A DNA stretch of 38,284 bases from a virus: the IMG/VR virus record IMGVR_UViG_3300007511_000053, positions 1 to 38,284 of that record; one strand, 5' to 3'. A program made the translations under genes and the position numbers. This document shows positions 16,201 through 25,362 of the stretch, piece after piece. The first letter of the stretch is position 1. Each line of letters begins with the position of its first letter. Below the pieces are notes generated by a model. It was not told the DNA's origin, searched no databases, and was given only the letters and a program-made list of their open reading frames with translations.

Positions 16201-19200
16201 GCTCAAATATTTATTAGAAAAGACTCTACCAATCTGGAGTACTCTTTCCGCGGGGTAAAAACCCTCGTATGGAACAAATTTTATTGCCGCGTCGCATCGT
16301 AAAGTAAGGCGCATGGGCGAAAGGTCATCATTACTATTGCCCTTAACTAATTTAAAATGTTGCAAGATGTCACTGGTTGAATATTCCTGGAACACGGTCT
16401 CGTTGTTTCTTTCTCTTCTCGTATCTAGACGAGAACCTGTAAGTGTTAAAAATTGTTCTTTGCTACCATCTTTTCCAATATCAGCAAAGAGGCCATTACT
16501 ATCCAAGACCGGCTCTATAAAGTCACTCATTCTAAATTCTGAAACTATCGAATAATCCTTTGATATTGCCCTTATTTCCTGAATGTTTTCTCCATGAGAA
16601 TCCGTATATGGGTAAGACCCTATCTGTTCCGCAGCGAGCCATTGTGCCTGTCCCGCTAAGTGCACTGCTGTCTGTGAGGAGTTTGCTTGCAAAACTCTTC
16701 GGTTATATGTCATTGCCGGCGGGGCAGTGATATATGTAGGGTCAATACCCATTGCAAAAGTTCCGTATTCATTTTGAAGCTCGCCAGAGCCATCTGAGCC
16801 AAGTGGCGCTACTGCGCGCGTATCTGTAAAATATGAAACTCCAATATTTCGCGGTGCGGTACCGCCCTCAAACGCGTTAGATGCATCAAGGGGCCAGGAT
16901 GAGGCCTGAATATTAACAACCGAAGGGTCAGTTAGGCTCGTATATTTGCCGTCTATTCCCATGGAGTTTGTCTTACCGTCTTGTAGGACAGATTTATTTA
17001 CCTGCTTCGGGAACAAATAATAACCAAACATAGTGTCTGGCTCCTCGATCGTAACTGATCCCGTAAGAGAAACAGCTCTATTGTTTCTCTCACTATTCCA
17101 AGGATGAGAAAAATCCAGTCGGGCGCGTGTGCCTGCCAGAAATTCCCTTTTAGCAGGTGGATACAGGGTCTCAACAAAAGACACCTGCAATTGTCTTCCA
17201 TACTCTTGTTTAATCTTTTTAACCAAAGAAACGAACTGATGATTTCCTTCCAAATCACCATAGAGCCGGGGGAGCATTCGACCAGAATTTTGTCTCTCGA
17301 TATCAATACCAAGGCTAGTACCAATTCCGCTAGTATTCGAAAACCTATTGAAGAAATCAACGTCGTTTTGATATGTGGTTTTAACCGTAGCTATCGGTGT
17401 GTCCGATCCTATGGAAAGATCAGATGCTCTGAACTCGAATGGCACAACTTCAGACGCCCAGAAAGATTCAGCATCAACTTGTGTTTCTGACGAGATTCCT
17501 AACTCTAGCGGATTGAAAAATCTCCCCTCGCTATTAGGATTTGGGCCGCGGCCTATAATACTAATTCTTGCATTGCGGAACTGGCTGGCTCTATTTTGTG
17601 TAACTATAGACCCGTTCGAAAGAAAGTTAATCACGGCTGGATTCAACTTGTTAGTGATCGGTGCAATAACATGTGATCTGAACTCGCTCTGACCAATGGC
17701 GTGGCGATCTCTTTGTGCTTCGTTCACTGACTTATACAGAGAGGGTGTGTAATCAAAATTATATCCCTGTCCGGCTTGCAGCGGCTTGGGGAAATTGGCA
17801 CTAGGTGGCATGAATTTTCCTGCCATAGAATAAGTGTTGTTCTTTCTCTGATTTCTAGCCAATGGGTGGTCTGCGACTCTAAGCTGGTTCCAAGAGGACC
17901 AGTAGTAGTGCGGAAGCGCATCAGTGAATGTATCATTTCTCTTATAAGAAGCGCTGACGTCTTGTGCAAAGAAAGTCTTTATTGGTATAGACGTCGACCC
18001 AGAGACAGTTGAATAGATTTGAGCCTCGTAGAGAGCTTCAGTGCCAACAACCGGTGAGTGTTCTTCAATCGTCGCGGGGGATGCCAGCGGATAGCTTCCC
18101 GAAAATATCCAGTAGTGATGTATCTTACTGTAGAAAGATAGTTGATCCAGGTCCTTGTCATATGACGTGTTGAAGCTTGTGCTCGAACCGGCACCTTGAA
18201 CAATCGACAATGTATTGGCCTTCGAGTCTACTTCGATCTCTCTACTTATCTTCTCGAAGGTACCCTCTCTTAATCTGTATGTCTGTGCTGCATATTCATT
18301 AAACTCTTTAGCTTCTGAGTCGGAGATAGATCCGGATATCACCATGAAATCATAGAGATCAACGTCTCCGATGCCGACTGTGCTCAGAGGTTCGCCAATA
18401 CGGACTGTTTGAGCACCAGACCCGGTTGGTAATTCTGATGGTGATCCATTCGATGAGACAGTTACGTTATCTGGAGATACTTGACTTCCATCTTGCCAGG
18501 CTGTAATTCTGTCTGCCGTTGCCTCATCTCCCTTATAATAAATAACAAAGTTGTGCCAAGAACTAGACAACAGAGTGATAGGAACTGTATAGCGAGTGTC
18601 ATCCAAGTTACCACCATTTCCGTTGCTTGTTCTAAGTACCAAATAATCCTGATCTACTGTTTCTGAAAGGTTATCTGTCAAGATCTCAACATCAATATAG
18701 TTGCTACCAATTGAGAATATGCCGGCGCCGGGGTATCTTAGGTTCTCGGCGCGCAGATTGAACGCAAAGCCAAACGAACTGTCAGAACCATCTGTGCTTC
18801 CATTATCAAAGTTAAATAAAGTAGTTGCACTAGATGTCAACTTTGACGGAACGGATGCTGACAATACAGATTCTCCAGTCTGCTTGATTCGTAGGCAACT
18901 ATCATCCTTCAGACTTTGCTCTATTCTGTGTAGTCGGAAAGGACTATCATGAGATAATTTCAAGGCGTTCTCGCCTGCCAAGCTGGAACTGTTATTGAAA
19001 CTGTGAGTGTAGGAGAATCCATCGTTATTGTACAAGAATTGATCGAGTGACCCAGATGAATTATTTCTAATCCACGAATACCCAAAGTCATTTTGAGGTA
19101 TCGTAAAAGTCTGAAACGCATTATCAAACTTGGACGTAGTTGAAAAGAACGATTCGTCCGTTGTAATTGACGATTGAACCATGTCGGATCCCAGTGAACA

Positions 19201-22200
19201 CTCTACAATCTGAGGTGCGAATGAGTCGTTGCTGGGTTCAAAGTTTATATTTGCTGTGTTTCCTCCGACATAGTCGAAAAGTTTTCTAGTAGTATCTAAG
19301 TCATCACCCATCTTGTACCATGCAACAACATCACTATACTTAGAATGTTTAGTCACATCCATAACTTTCCCATCGTTATACAACTCGATAACCTGCTGGT
19401 GAGTAAGTTGTTGGCCGGCTGCATGCTTAAAGATCGTTACATCTGCCATCTTGCCGTCAAAATTCAAATCACCGCGAGTTGATAAAATTGAGCCCAAATA
19501 CACCCCAGCATCCTGGTTGGCCATACCAGTATATGAACCTCCTGATGAATCTGAGAAGCTGGTTATTTTTCTCTTATTGACATATATGTTTATCCCAGAT
19601 GCTGCCTCGTTTCCAGAATATGTTACAACTACATGATACCACCTGTCTGGTTCCTTAACTACATCAAACTGCGTAGTCCTTGTTATACTGTTTCCAGCAC
19701 TAGTCTTGAATAAGGTCACTGTAATCTTTTGAGCGTTCAGGTAAACATAGTATTCGGGTTCCGAAGCTAAAGTTGTCTTATAGAACTTGGCAATCATATA
19801 TTTTGCCGTAGTCAGTTCCGATGGGTTAACCCAAAATGAAAAAGTAAACCCCTTATCGTTTCCTGAGCCGTCTGTAAAAGAGAAGTCGTCACTGTCGCTA
19901 GCTATCACGTAATCAGAGTTATTAAAGTCAAGAGCTTTAGAGTTTAGAGGAACCAATTTGTTGGACATGATACTTGACAGTGTTTTTCTCGTGTTTCTAT
20001 TTGTCTTGTGTACTGAGCCTTGCGTTGTGGATCCGGACCTGTATCCGAACTGATCAGATTGTTCCGCCAGTAATTTATTGTTCACACCTCTCACTAGACT
20101 GTTTCTGTAATTTAGTGTGTTGTAAACGGATAATTCTCCAGACTCTCTATCCATACCAAATGCAGTCATCGATTCAGGAGAACCTGGTGCGGAGAAGCGA
20201 CTCACAAAGACATGATCACTTGCAGACGAGGACTGTTTGGTAAAATCAACGACGCCAGATATGTATGTAGACTGAATATCCTCTATTAAAGCCTCTCCAT
20301 GGTTAGCTAAAGCTCTATTATTGGTTTCACGGCCGTGTGCTTGTACGATCTGATAATCCTTCTGGTAGTTCCCCAGAATTTTAGAGCCTGTATTATCCTT
20401 TATATTTCTAACCACATAAGGTGTAGATACTCCTGTCGATCTTCTCAATTGTGATTTTGGAGTGGAGGTATCTACGACTGACATCGTCAAAGCGTTTGTG
20501 TTATAACTTATACTATACGCTTCTGGTCTTTCAGTGGTCTTTGTCCATTCTACGGCCTGATGAGGCATCAATCCTTCGTGCTGGTGTGAAAAAGGACCCT
20601 GCAACACAGACCGGTCAATTGTGGATATGTCAGTGACCTCTATATTGGACCTGAAATTTGGAAGGTCACTCACAGTTGAGCTAGACAGAAAATTGAAAGG
20701 CAAGGTGTGTTTAGAGTCGAAAAGCTCTCCGCCAAAAGAGACCGTTGTGTCAAACTCATGCTTCCTTGTGTTTGTTATTGTATCTTCGTCCAGGCAACCA
20801 TCCCTCTCTCTGATCAGGTCTGCCGAGTTTACCACAATGTCTCTCTCTTCGTTTATTGATTTATAAAACTCATCAGAAATATCTCTCTGGACTAAAATCT
20901 GTTGACTATCTATTCCAAGCTTATAGGGTTTAACCAGGGCCCTTCTTGCATAAGTCGACCCAGACACCTCTGTCGTAACTACCCTCCTCAATGCACTTGA
21001 CTTCTGAACTATTAAAGTACTCTGTGGGAGATAGGGAGAGTCAAGTTCTAAGTTAGCCGTCCCGGCTGCAGAAGAGGCCCCATGTAATGAACCAAGATTG
21101 TCCAACACACGATTGGCACCGTCAGAATAATATGAACCTGTTAGTGGATTATATGTACTGTTCGACAACGGCCAGTACGCAAGCATCTTATCTTCAGTAT
21201 CAAGACTGCCATCAGACTTTAAGAGTGGCAGTGTACTGCCTGAGATCAACAGGCTCATATAATCAACACGGAGTGGCGTTCCAGTGTTAGTGTCTACCTT
21301 CCTAAAAAATCCGATGTTCGTCTGTTTATTCGTAAACTTCTCTGCCTCCAGGGAAGATCCATTTACAGCGTAAACCAGATCCACCATCCTTAACTTGCCC
21401 TTCATTATAATAAGGTCTTCGTCGGTATCATCGTAGGCAGCGTGCGCGCCGTCACCCTGGATTATACCCAGATAAGTACCGTTCTCTTCTTTAGTGTCAA
21501 ACGATGTTACGATCACTCCATCAATATATGCTATTAGCGCGTTCTCTGAAAACTTTGTGCCGTCGTGCTTTTGTTCATGTATCAAGACGTGATGCCATTG
21601 ACCCTGCGTAAATGCGGAGTTCTTTTGTATCGTCAGATTGTTTGAAGATTTACCAAACCGAACAAATAGATGTCCACCAGTTAGGGCTTTTATCGTAAAC
21701 TCGTCATCCTTTTCCACCAAGATATTGTCTATAGAAGTGTCATCTACCTTTACATAGAATGACCATATCACGCCTCTTGGTTTAGCAAAATAATTACCAC
21801 CAAACGTAAAATCAGTGTAGGGCGTAAATAAGGCATTATCACCAAAAGAAACAAAGTTGGTCGCGGCTGATATTCTCAATGTTTCCACATTGTTAGGTTG
21901 GGTTTTAAGTACGTCGTCTAATTCCCTTCTTTCCTGATTCCACACACAATTTGAGTTCTCTGTGTTTCTTAACGGAGCGTGGCCCAACCTCCAATTATAA
22001 TCTAATTCATTTATGCCGAAGATTGAGTGTGTGTCCTCGTTAGCTTTGAATTCTATCGTAGGAGCAGGGTGTTGATATTTGTTTCTCTCCAGGATGTGAC
22101 TCTCTACAGTGTTTCTTAGTTTATCAGTAACGTTTGCAGAAGCAGGCATGAGCTGAGTCAGAGCCTTTGACAGTGAACTGTCTATCCACCTATAGTATTC

Positions 22201-25200
22201 AACAAATTTATCCAAATCAATCGTATTCTGAACTCGACTGAAAAACCTTTCTCTCAGGGTATTTAATGACTTGTATTCATGACGATACTTGTTTACGGTT
22301 GCACCGATAAGAGTGTTGTATCCCGAAATTCCCGCGAAGAAGTCTAGGGCGCGTTCGGATATTATCTGGTACATACTCTTTTCGAAGATGAATTTCTTCA
22401 CCACAGGTTTTGAAGATGCAGTGAATCTTTCAACTTCAGAGTCTACTATATCAACCGCGGTGGATGTGTGTCGGTTGCCCATGGGTGTAATCTTAACAAA
22501 AGGCATAAATTCTTGACTTATCGTGCCCGAGATGTTTCCAAAATTCACCCCAAGTGCGGGATACTTATATCCAACAATTGTTCCCATGGTAGCATCAGAT
22601 ACTTTCCCTGCAGAACCAGAAGATAAATCTTCCACACTGATTTGTCCTGATGGGTTTGACGAAGTCAGATTCTCAAACTGCCACCGAAAAACAAGCGAGT
22701 CTGCAGCAGTTAGATTCTGGCCGCTGTCCTCTTTGATTATTTCAAACGGATTTTTCCTACCAAAATAACTTGAGTTTTGAGCATGCACCTGCAATTCTTC
22801 ATCTGTTAATCTATCCAGCCACATGGCGGCGCCTAGACTCTTTACATTTGACCTATTAAGAATAGAGCCCACAAGATTAGCTCTCTCTGCCCCAAGGTAT
22901 GCGTACTTGTTAGAACTATTGAAAGAATCATAATTTGCCTTAGATATACTAGAGGACACCGAAAAGGATGACTGTTGAATATCTAAATCATAATTGTAAC
23001 CGGTAAATTCAACCTTATACGAATCTGATGCAGAGACAGGTAGAATATTATTATCCAAGTCTTGATCCTTGGATACTCTCACTGACAAGTGCCAGTGCTC
23101 ATCATCATATACATTTGCATATGTGCTCGACGTGACCTCTGTAAAAAGCCCTTGTGAACTTGTCAAAAGAAAATAAGCATGCTTCTCAGCTGATTGCGGG
23201 CGTACTGAAAAAACTTGGAAATTGTCTGACAACCCGAACAATGATGCTTGACGAATATCGGGGTCCAAGTTTTTACTTGGGGCTATGATGTTGCTTTCTA
23301 GAGTGTATGCACATGGAATGTGAGAGCCAGTGATGTGACCAAGCGCATCTCCAGTTGCTGATGACGTCAGGTACAATGTTGCACCAGTATTTAGCGGTTC
23401 TGAAAAGTCCAGACTTTTCTGTTTAACTGTCTCAAAACTCACGTCATTTAAGATCGTTCTTGACTCGTTCTCAGTGTAGACGTTAAACTTAATTAAATCT
23501 GTATCAACTCCGAAACATCTCATCATGTTCCTGAAGGAATTTTCCGTTCCCTTAGTGTTATAAATGTGTGTCAGGTTTTTATGTATGTTTGATAGTATTG
23601 TGTTTTTAACTTCTCCAAGTTTGTAGTCAAAATTCTTTACATCTGATGCCTGGTTGAAAATTTCGTACATTTCTGCGTTGTCAAAAATATCAGGAACCAA
23701 AAATCCGTAGTGCTGCAGAGTGTCAGATATCCACGGTTTCGTCTTAGAACCGGCAGTTTTAAAATCCTCGTCAGTATCGCAACCAAAAAAGAAACTGTCT
23801 ACCGATAGATTTCGAGTTTTTGTTCGCGATGAGAACAGATCTTTATCTTGGTACTCCTTCATTCTCGGTAGGAACATTATCTTCAGAAAAATATCGTCTA
23901 ATGCGCTAGCTAATATTTGCAAAAGCTCCGGTAATAAATCTTGGTCTTGGTCTCTCATAAATTGAGGTATACTGTTGACAAGTGAGTTATTGTTTGCAGA
24001 GTCGTAATTTGATCCTATTTCGACGAATTCTTGCCTCTTTGTTTCTACACTTGGACTCGCAGGTATAACTATGGGGTCTGCAGGTTCAACATAATCGCTT
24101 TGTGGCAAGTTCTCGGATAAGTCAATACCAGAACGAGAATCTCTACAATCAGACTTGTAGTTCACTATTGTTCCGTTATTAACTCTGCCGGAATAGTCTA
24201 GAACCACTTTGTCTTCCCTATCTTCGCCTGTGGTACCCTCATTAAATTTAAAATACAATCCAAGATCTGCGTTAGAGTGATCCAGGTCGGTGCCGCCATT
24301 AACAGGTCTGTACCAGTTTCTACCTATTTCCTTTGCTGTTCTTTCTTTCTTCCAATATCGCACCTCGTCAATCGAGGCCCTAAGGGCGCCTGTAACATTT
24401 ATGGCTGAAAGATCTTCAGAGCAAAGTGCACCAATAGAGCCAGTAATTGGTCGATCTACTGATCCGATAGCCTCGTTGTGCGAAGTGGTAGAATCAAGAG
24501 TTCCGTCTTTGTATAGTTTGATTTGAGTCGTGGATCCGCTGGTGACTGCAGAGATGGCGTAATGGTGCCATTTACTATCCGCAGTGGTTGCTTTCGTGAT
24601 GTTCGATGACCCAATTCTAAGGGAGTCTGCACCCGTGGCGTTACCAGACATATAGGTGAATAAGAATGGACTTTGAGAGTCAGACGCAGGATTTTCAATC
24701 TCTATCTTAATTCTACCAAAATCAGTTGCCGCGGTTGAAAACTTTGACGTCGTCGCGTCGAAAACGACCTCTCTTAATCCTTCTTTATAAAAAGAGGTTG
24801 AACTTTTCTTAAGCCAAAATTCTATCGTGTTTCCTTTTGTACCATCTATCTTTAAATTACTTTCCCTGTTTAAGGAAGGGTTAAAGATTGTGTTTTCATG
24901 CGGACCACCAGAAAAAGTTACATATGTTGCGTTTCGTGTGACTCCATAATTTGACACATTATGGGCGTGATCTAGATTTGTCAATTTCAAAAAGCCTTTG
25001 CTTTTTGGATATTCATGTTCAAAAATATACAAATCGATTACAGAAGAACTTAGAGACCACTCTATCTTTTCGGCGCGGGAGCCGTCATACGGATAAGTCT
25101 CTAGGATTCGGTCAAAACTGTCTTCATAGTATTTTTTAGCGCTTCCATACTGACAGAAAGTTTCTGGATTTCTGTGATCTATGGGAGGTATGTATCTGGC

Positions 25201-25362
25201 TTGTTGTTCTTTGTATGCTAACAGAAATCTATCGGACTCGATACCTGGTGGTAACGCGTTAGAGCCCGAAAAGGGGACGCCATTCTGTTGATGTTTATCA
25301 TTATAATAAGATGAGAGACTCACCGTCCCTCTACTTTTAAATATATCTCTATAATCTGTCAT
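13276..25362 (-). CDS. giant baseplate protein (4028 aa) with LamG-like domains and a gpI/gp7-like segment
   Basis: Probable baseplate wedge protein with surface-binding domains. LamG/concanavalin-like sandwiches are suggested at about residues 144-400, 650-895, 1175-1412, 1805-2042 and 2176-2360. They show the recurrent pattern of an early FW or FY strand (IEFWLKK, FSFWVNP), a W-H-x motif (KWHHYAIS, QWHHVLIH, RWYHVVVTY, SWHNFVIYY) and a late IDEVRYW/MADVTIF strand. Residues about 455-620 resemble the Tail_P2_I/T4 gp7 core: QDLLPELLQILASALDDIF, then HIYNTKGTENSFRNMMRCF. Residues 2400-4028 are beta-rich without a known name, ending with a PPLPPVPLAF and DLANIWQNVMP segment near 3870. The gene overlaps the 619-aa gene by ATGA and follows gp6, the place of gpI after gpJ in P2. 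LamG folds often bind glycans; host attachment is inferred. Confidence 0.8.
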   Translation of the reverse strand: MTDYRDIFKSRGTVSLSSYYNDKHQQNGVPFSGSNALPPGIESDRFLLAYKEQQARYIPPIDHRNPETFCQYGSAKKYYEDSFDRILETYPYDGSRAEKIEWSLSSSVIDLYIFEHEYPKSKGFLKLTNLDHAHNVSNYGVTRNATYVTFSGGPHENTIFNPSLNRESNLKIDGTKGNTIEFWLKKSSTSFYKEGLREVVFDATTSKFSTAATDFGRIKIEIENPASDSQSPFLFTYMSGNATGADSLRIGSSNITKATTADSKWHHYAISAVTSGSTTQIKLYKDGTLDSTTSHNEAIGSVDRPITGSIGALCSEDLSAINVTGALRASIDEVRYWKKERTAKEIGRNWYRPVNGGTDLDHSNADLGLYFKFNEGTTGEDREDKVVLDYSGRVNNGTIVNYKSDCRDSRSGIDLSENLPQSDYVEPADPIVIPASPSVETKRQEFVEIGSNYDSANNNSLVNSIPQFMRDQDQDLLPELLQILASALDDIFLKIMFLPRMKEYQDKDLFSSRTKTRNLSVDSFFFGCDTDEDFKTAGSKTKPWISDTLQHYGFLVPDIFDNAEMYEIFNQASDVKNFDYKLGEVKNTILSNIHKNLTHIYNTKGTENSFRNMMRCFGVDTDLIKFNVYTENESRTILNDVSFETVKQKSLDFSEPLNTGATLYLTSSATGDALGHITGSHIPCAYTLESNIIAPSKNLDPDIRQASLFGLSDNFQVFSVRPQSAEKHAYFLLTSSQGLFTEVTSSTYANVYDDEHWHLSVRVSKDQDLDNNILPVSASDSYKVEFTGYNYDLDIQQSSFSVSSSISKANYDSFNSSNKYAYLGAERANLVGSILNRSNVKSLGAAMWLDRLTDEELQVHAQNSSYFGRKNPFEIIKEDSGQNLTAADSLVFRWQFENLTSSNPSGQISVEDLSSGSAGKVSDATMGTIVGYKYPALGVNFGNISGTISQEFMPFVKITPMGNRHTSTAVDIVDSEVERFTASSKPVVKKFIFEKSMYQIISERALDFFAGISGYNTLIGATVNKYRHEYKSLNTLRERFFSRVQNTIDLDKFVEYYRWIDSSLSKALTQLMPASANVTDKLRNTVESHILERNKYQHPAPTIEFKANEDTHSIFGINELDYNWRLGHAPLRNTENSNCVWNQERRELDDVLKTQPNNVETLRISAATNFVSFGDNALFTPYTDFTFGGNYFAKPRGVIWSFYVKVDDTSIDNILVEKDDEFTIKALTGGHLFVRFGKSSNNLTIQKNSAFTQGQWHHVLIHEQKHDGTKFSENALIAYIDGVIVTSFDTKEENGTYLGIIQGDGAHAAYDDTDEDLIIMKGKLRMVDLVYAVNGSSLEAEKFTNKQTNIGFFRKVDTNTGTPLRVDYMSLLISGSTLPLLKSDGSLDTEDKMLAYWPLSNSTYNPLTGSYYSDGANRVLDNLGSLHGASSAAGTANLELDSPYLPQSTLIVQKSSALRRVVTTEVSGSTYARRALVKPYKLGIDSQQILVQRDISDEFYKSINEERDIVVNSADLIRERDGCLDEDTITNTRKHEFDTTVSFGGELFDSKHTLPFNFLSSSTVSDLPNFRSNIEVTDISTIDRSVLQGPFSHQHEGLMPHQAVEWTKTTERPEAYSISYNTNALTMSVVDTSTPKSQLRRSTGVSTPYVVRNIKDNTGSKILGNYQKDYQIVQAHGRETNNRALANHGEALIEDIQSTYISGVVDFTKQSSSASDHVFVSRFSAPGSPESMTAFGMDRESGELSVYNTLNYRNSLVRGVNNKLLAEQSDQFGYRSGSTTQGSVHKTNRNTRKTLSSIMSNKLVPLNSKALDFNNSDYVIASDSDDFSFTDGSGNDKGFTFSFWVNPSELTTAKYMIAKFYKTTLASEPEYYVYLNAQKITVTLFKTSAGNSITRTTQFDVVKEPDRWYHVVVTYSGNEAASGINIYVNKRKITSFSDSSGGSYTGMANQDAGVYLGSILSTRGDLNFDGKMADVTIFKHAAGQQLTHQQVIELYNDGKVMDVTKHSKYSDVVAWYKMGDDLDTTRKLFDYVGGNTANINFEPSNDSFAPQIVECSLGSDMVQSSITTDESFFSTTSKFDNAFQTFTIPQNDFGYSWIRNNSSGSLDQFLYNNDGFSYTHSFNNSSSLAGENALKLSHDSPFRLHRIEQSLKDDSCLRIKQTGESVLSASVPSKLTSSATTLFNFDNGSTDGSDSSFGFAFNLRAENLRYPGAGIFSIGSNYIDVEILTDNLSETVDQDYLVLRTSNGNGGNLDDTRYTVPITLLSSSWHNFVIYYKGDEATADRITAWQDGSQVSPDNVTVSSNGSPSELPTGSGAQTVRIGEPLSTVGIGDVDLYDFMVISGSISDSEAKEFNEYAAQTYRLREGTFEKISREIEVDSKANTLSIVQGAGSSTSFNTSYDKDLDQLSFYSKIHHYWIFSGSYPLASPATIEEHSPVVGTEALYEAQIYSTVSGSTSIPIKTFFAQDVSASYKRNDTFTDALPHYYWSSWNQLRVADHPLARNQRKNNTYSMAGKFMPPSANFPKPLQAGQGYNFDYTPSLYKSVNEAQRDRHAIGQSEFRSHVIAPITNKLNPAVINFLSNGSIVTQNRASQFRNARISIIGRGPNPNSEGRFFNPLELGISSETQVDAESFWASEVVPFEFRASDLSIGSDTPIATVKTTYQNDVDFFNRFSNTSGIGTSLGIDIERQNSGRMLPRLYGDLEGNHQFVSLVKKIKQEYGRQLQVSFVETLYPPAKREFLAGTRARLDFSHPWNSERNNRAVSLTGSVTIEEPDTMFGYYLFPKQVNKSVLQDGKTNSMGIDGKYTSLTDPSVVNIQASSWPLDASNAFEGGTAPRNIGVSYFTDTRAVAPLGSDGSGELQNEYGTFAMGIDPTYITAPPAMTYNRRVLQANSSQTAVHLAGQAQWLAAEQIGSYPYTDSHGENIQEIRAISKDYSIVSEFRMSDFIEPVLDSNGLFADIGKDGSKEQFLTLTGSRLDTRRERNNETVFQEYSTSDILQHFKLVKGNSNDDLSPMRLTLRCDAAIKFVPYEGFYPAERVLQIGRVFSNKYLSNVDGVLTANSTAFNGSDFDNRLAVLDSKKRANLQQSIKSLFSPGVLLNSIKSGMAVDYPIFERDHGDMTGSFSADNPAGLIGFFGSPITGSGPYKQSHVTFDKADPVTSSAGVTGSFFHLNSDSGIPRLTGSVSHRVTFEEMLDPARLEGVLIYDNEPHPSASLAYGNHFWEAAVDRPFVFGSLNRERTSELLGVDVQESDNLNRTMLPYRMAVNNFCAEVTNIFNDDGLVTFEATAPSKAFFQKDTDYKMRIMLQNRDVMMYDRHSAFGPPVDEGDLSFAKLQEVSYDTDAQVASVSLEFNPNGYSSPTAATAGTLPGFSIITSLGGNTSHFTKTINIRYYNSVSALGSLSFTSDNYNTFNASSADETVNRYINVNGRTIQQLRDDTYDELVAANAAGLDIQVFKYTYYDSYIGLSRYKIHILQEVGGDQYNTTVAHLNSAGSTNKFYGNIGYADPSGPFGTNTFDASNTSAAEFTGGADAVSGATRIQRTSETVRAGHGYLPYVPPFLDKGTRPYVDVTFRPSDDTGGSKEYSLDEIVENLQYEYTNLSSSPLVATTDLNNSGSTNFTNAMNLSASLDLNSYSIYESDVESGTRDDRDAAKRWVIQAKWQTPVMDFTNATASVINLGTSTTEQVTSSYWKERNQRDYYFKDAIVTSSASYLTSSRGMWHQSGDYEDSRKGYYLSISDIQGAPSLARKVNFYGNQNASIVKQAGKLRQESFQFSEAVVAIPFYLDAGVQRFLDIKEEYHLDAIELNRNLDRQPRDEQYESYFNNPGNNPVESVAFQLRMMEKFVFPPRFDLPRYSKLPPLPPVPLAFVFQFNGSLDKQDLANIWQNVMPASKGSGAQARYSYGILDNERLENLKIDTKYSSIFLDSANNVPFVEGGLDNFLDNHVRWLVFKVKQRANYSLESVKEQSLTLNKAGGKLLDSSYSPKNTEFEDKLKETSYNWPYDYFSIVELIKVRAKTDFKKKT

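Noticed and set aside
16205-16220. AATAAATA on the minus strand inside the giant gene as a late promoter
   Set aside because: It encodes an ordinary Asn-Lys-Tyr stretch, no gene starts downstream within thousands of bases, and a single 8-mer of this composition is expected by chance.
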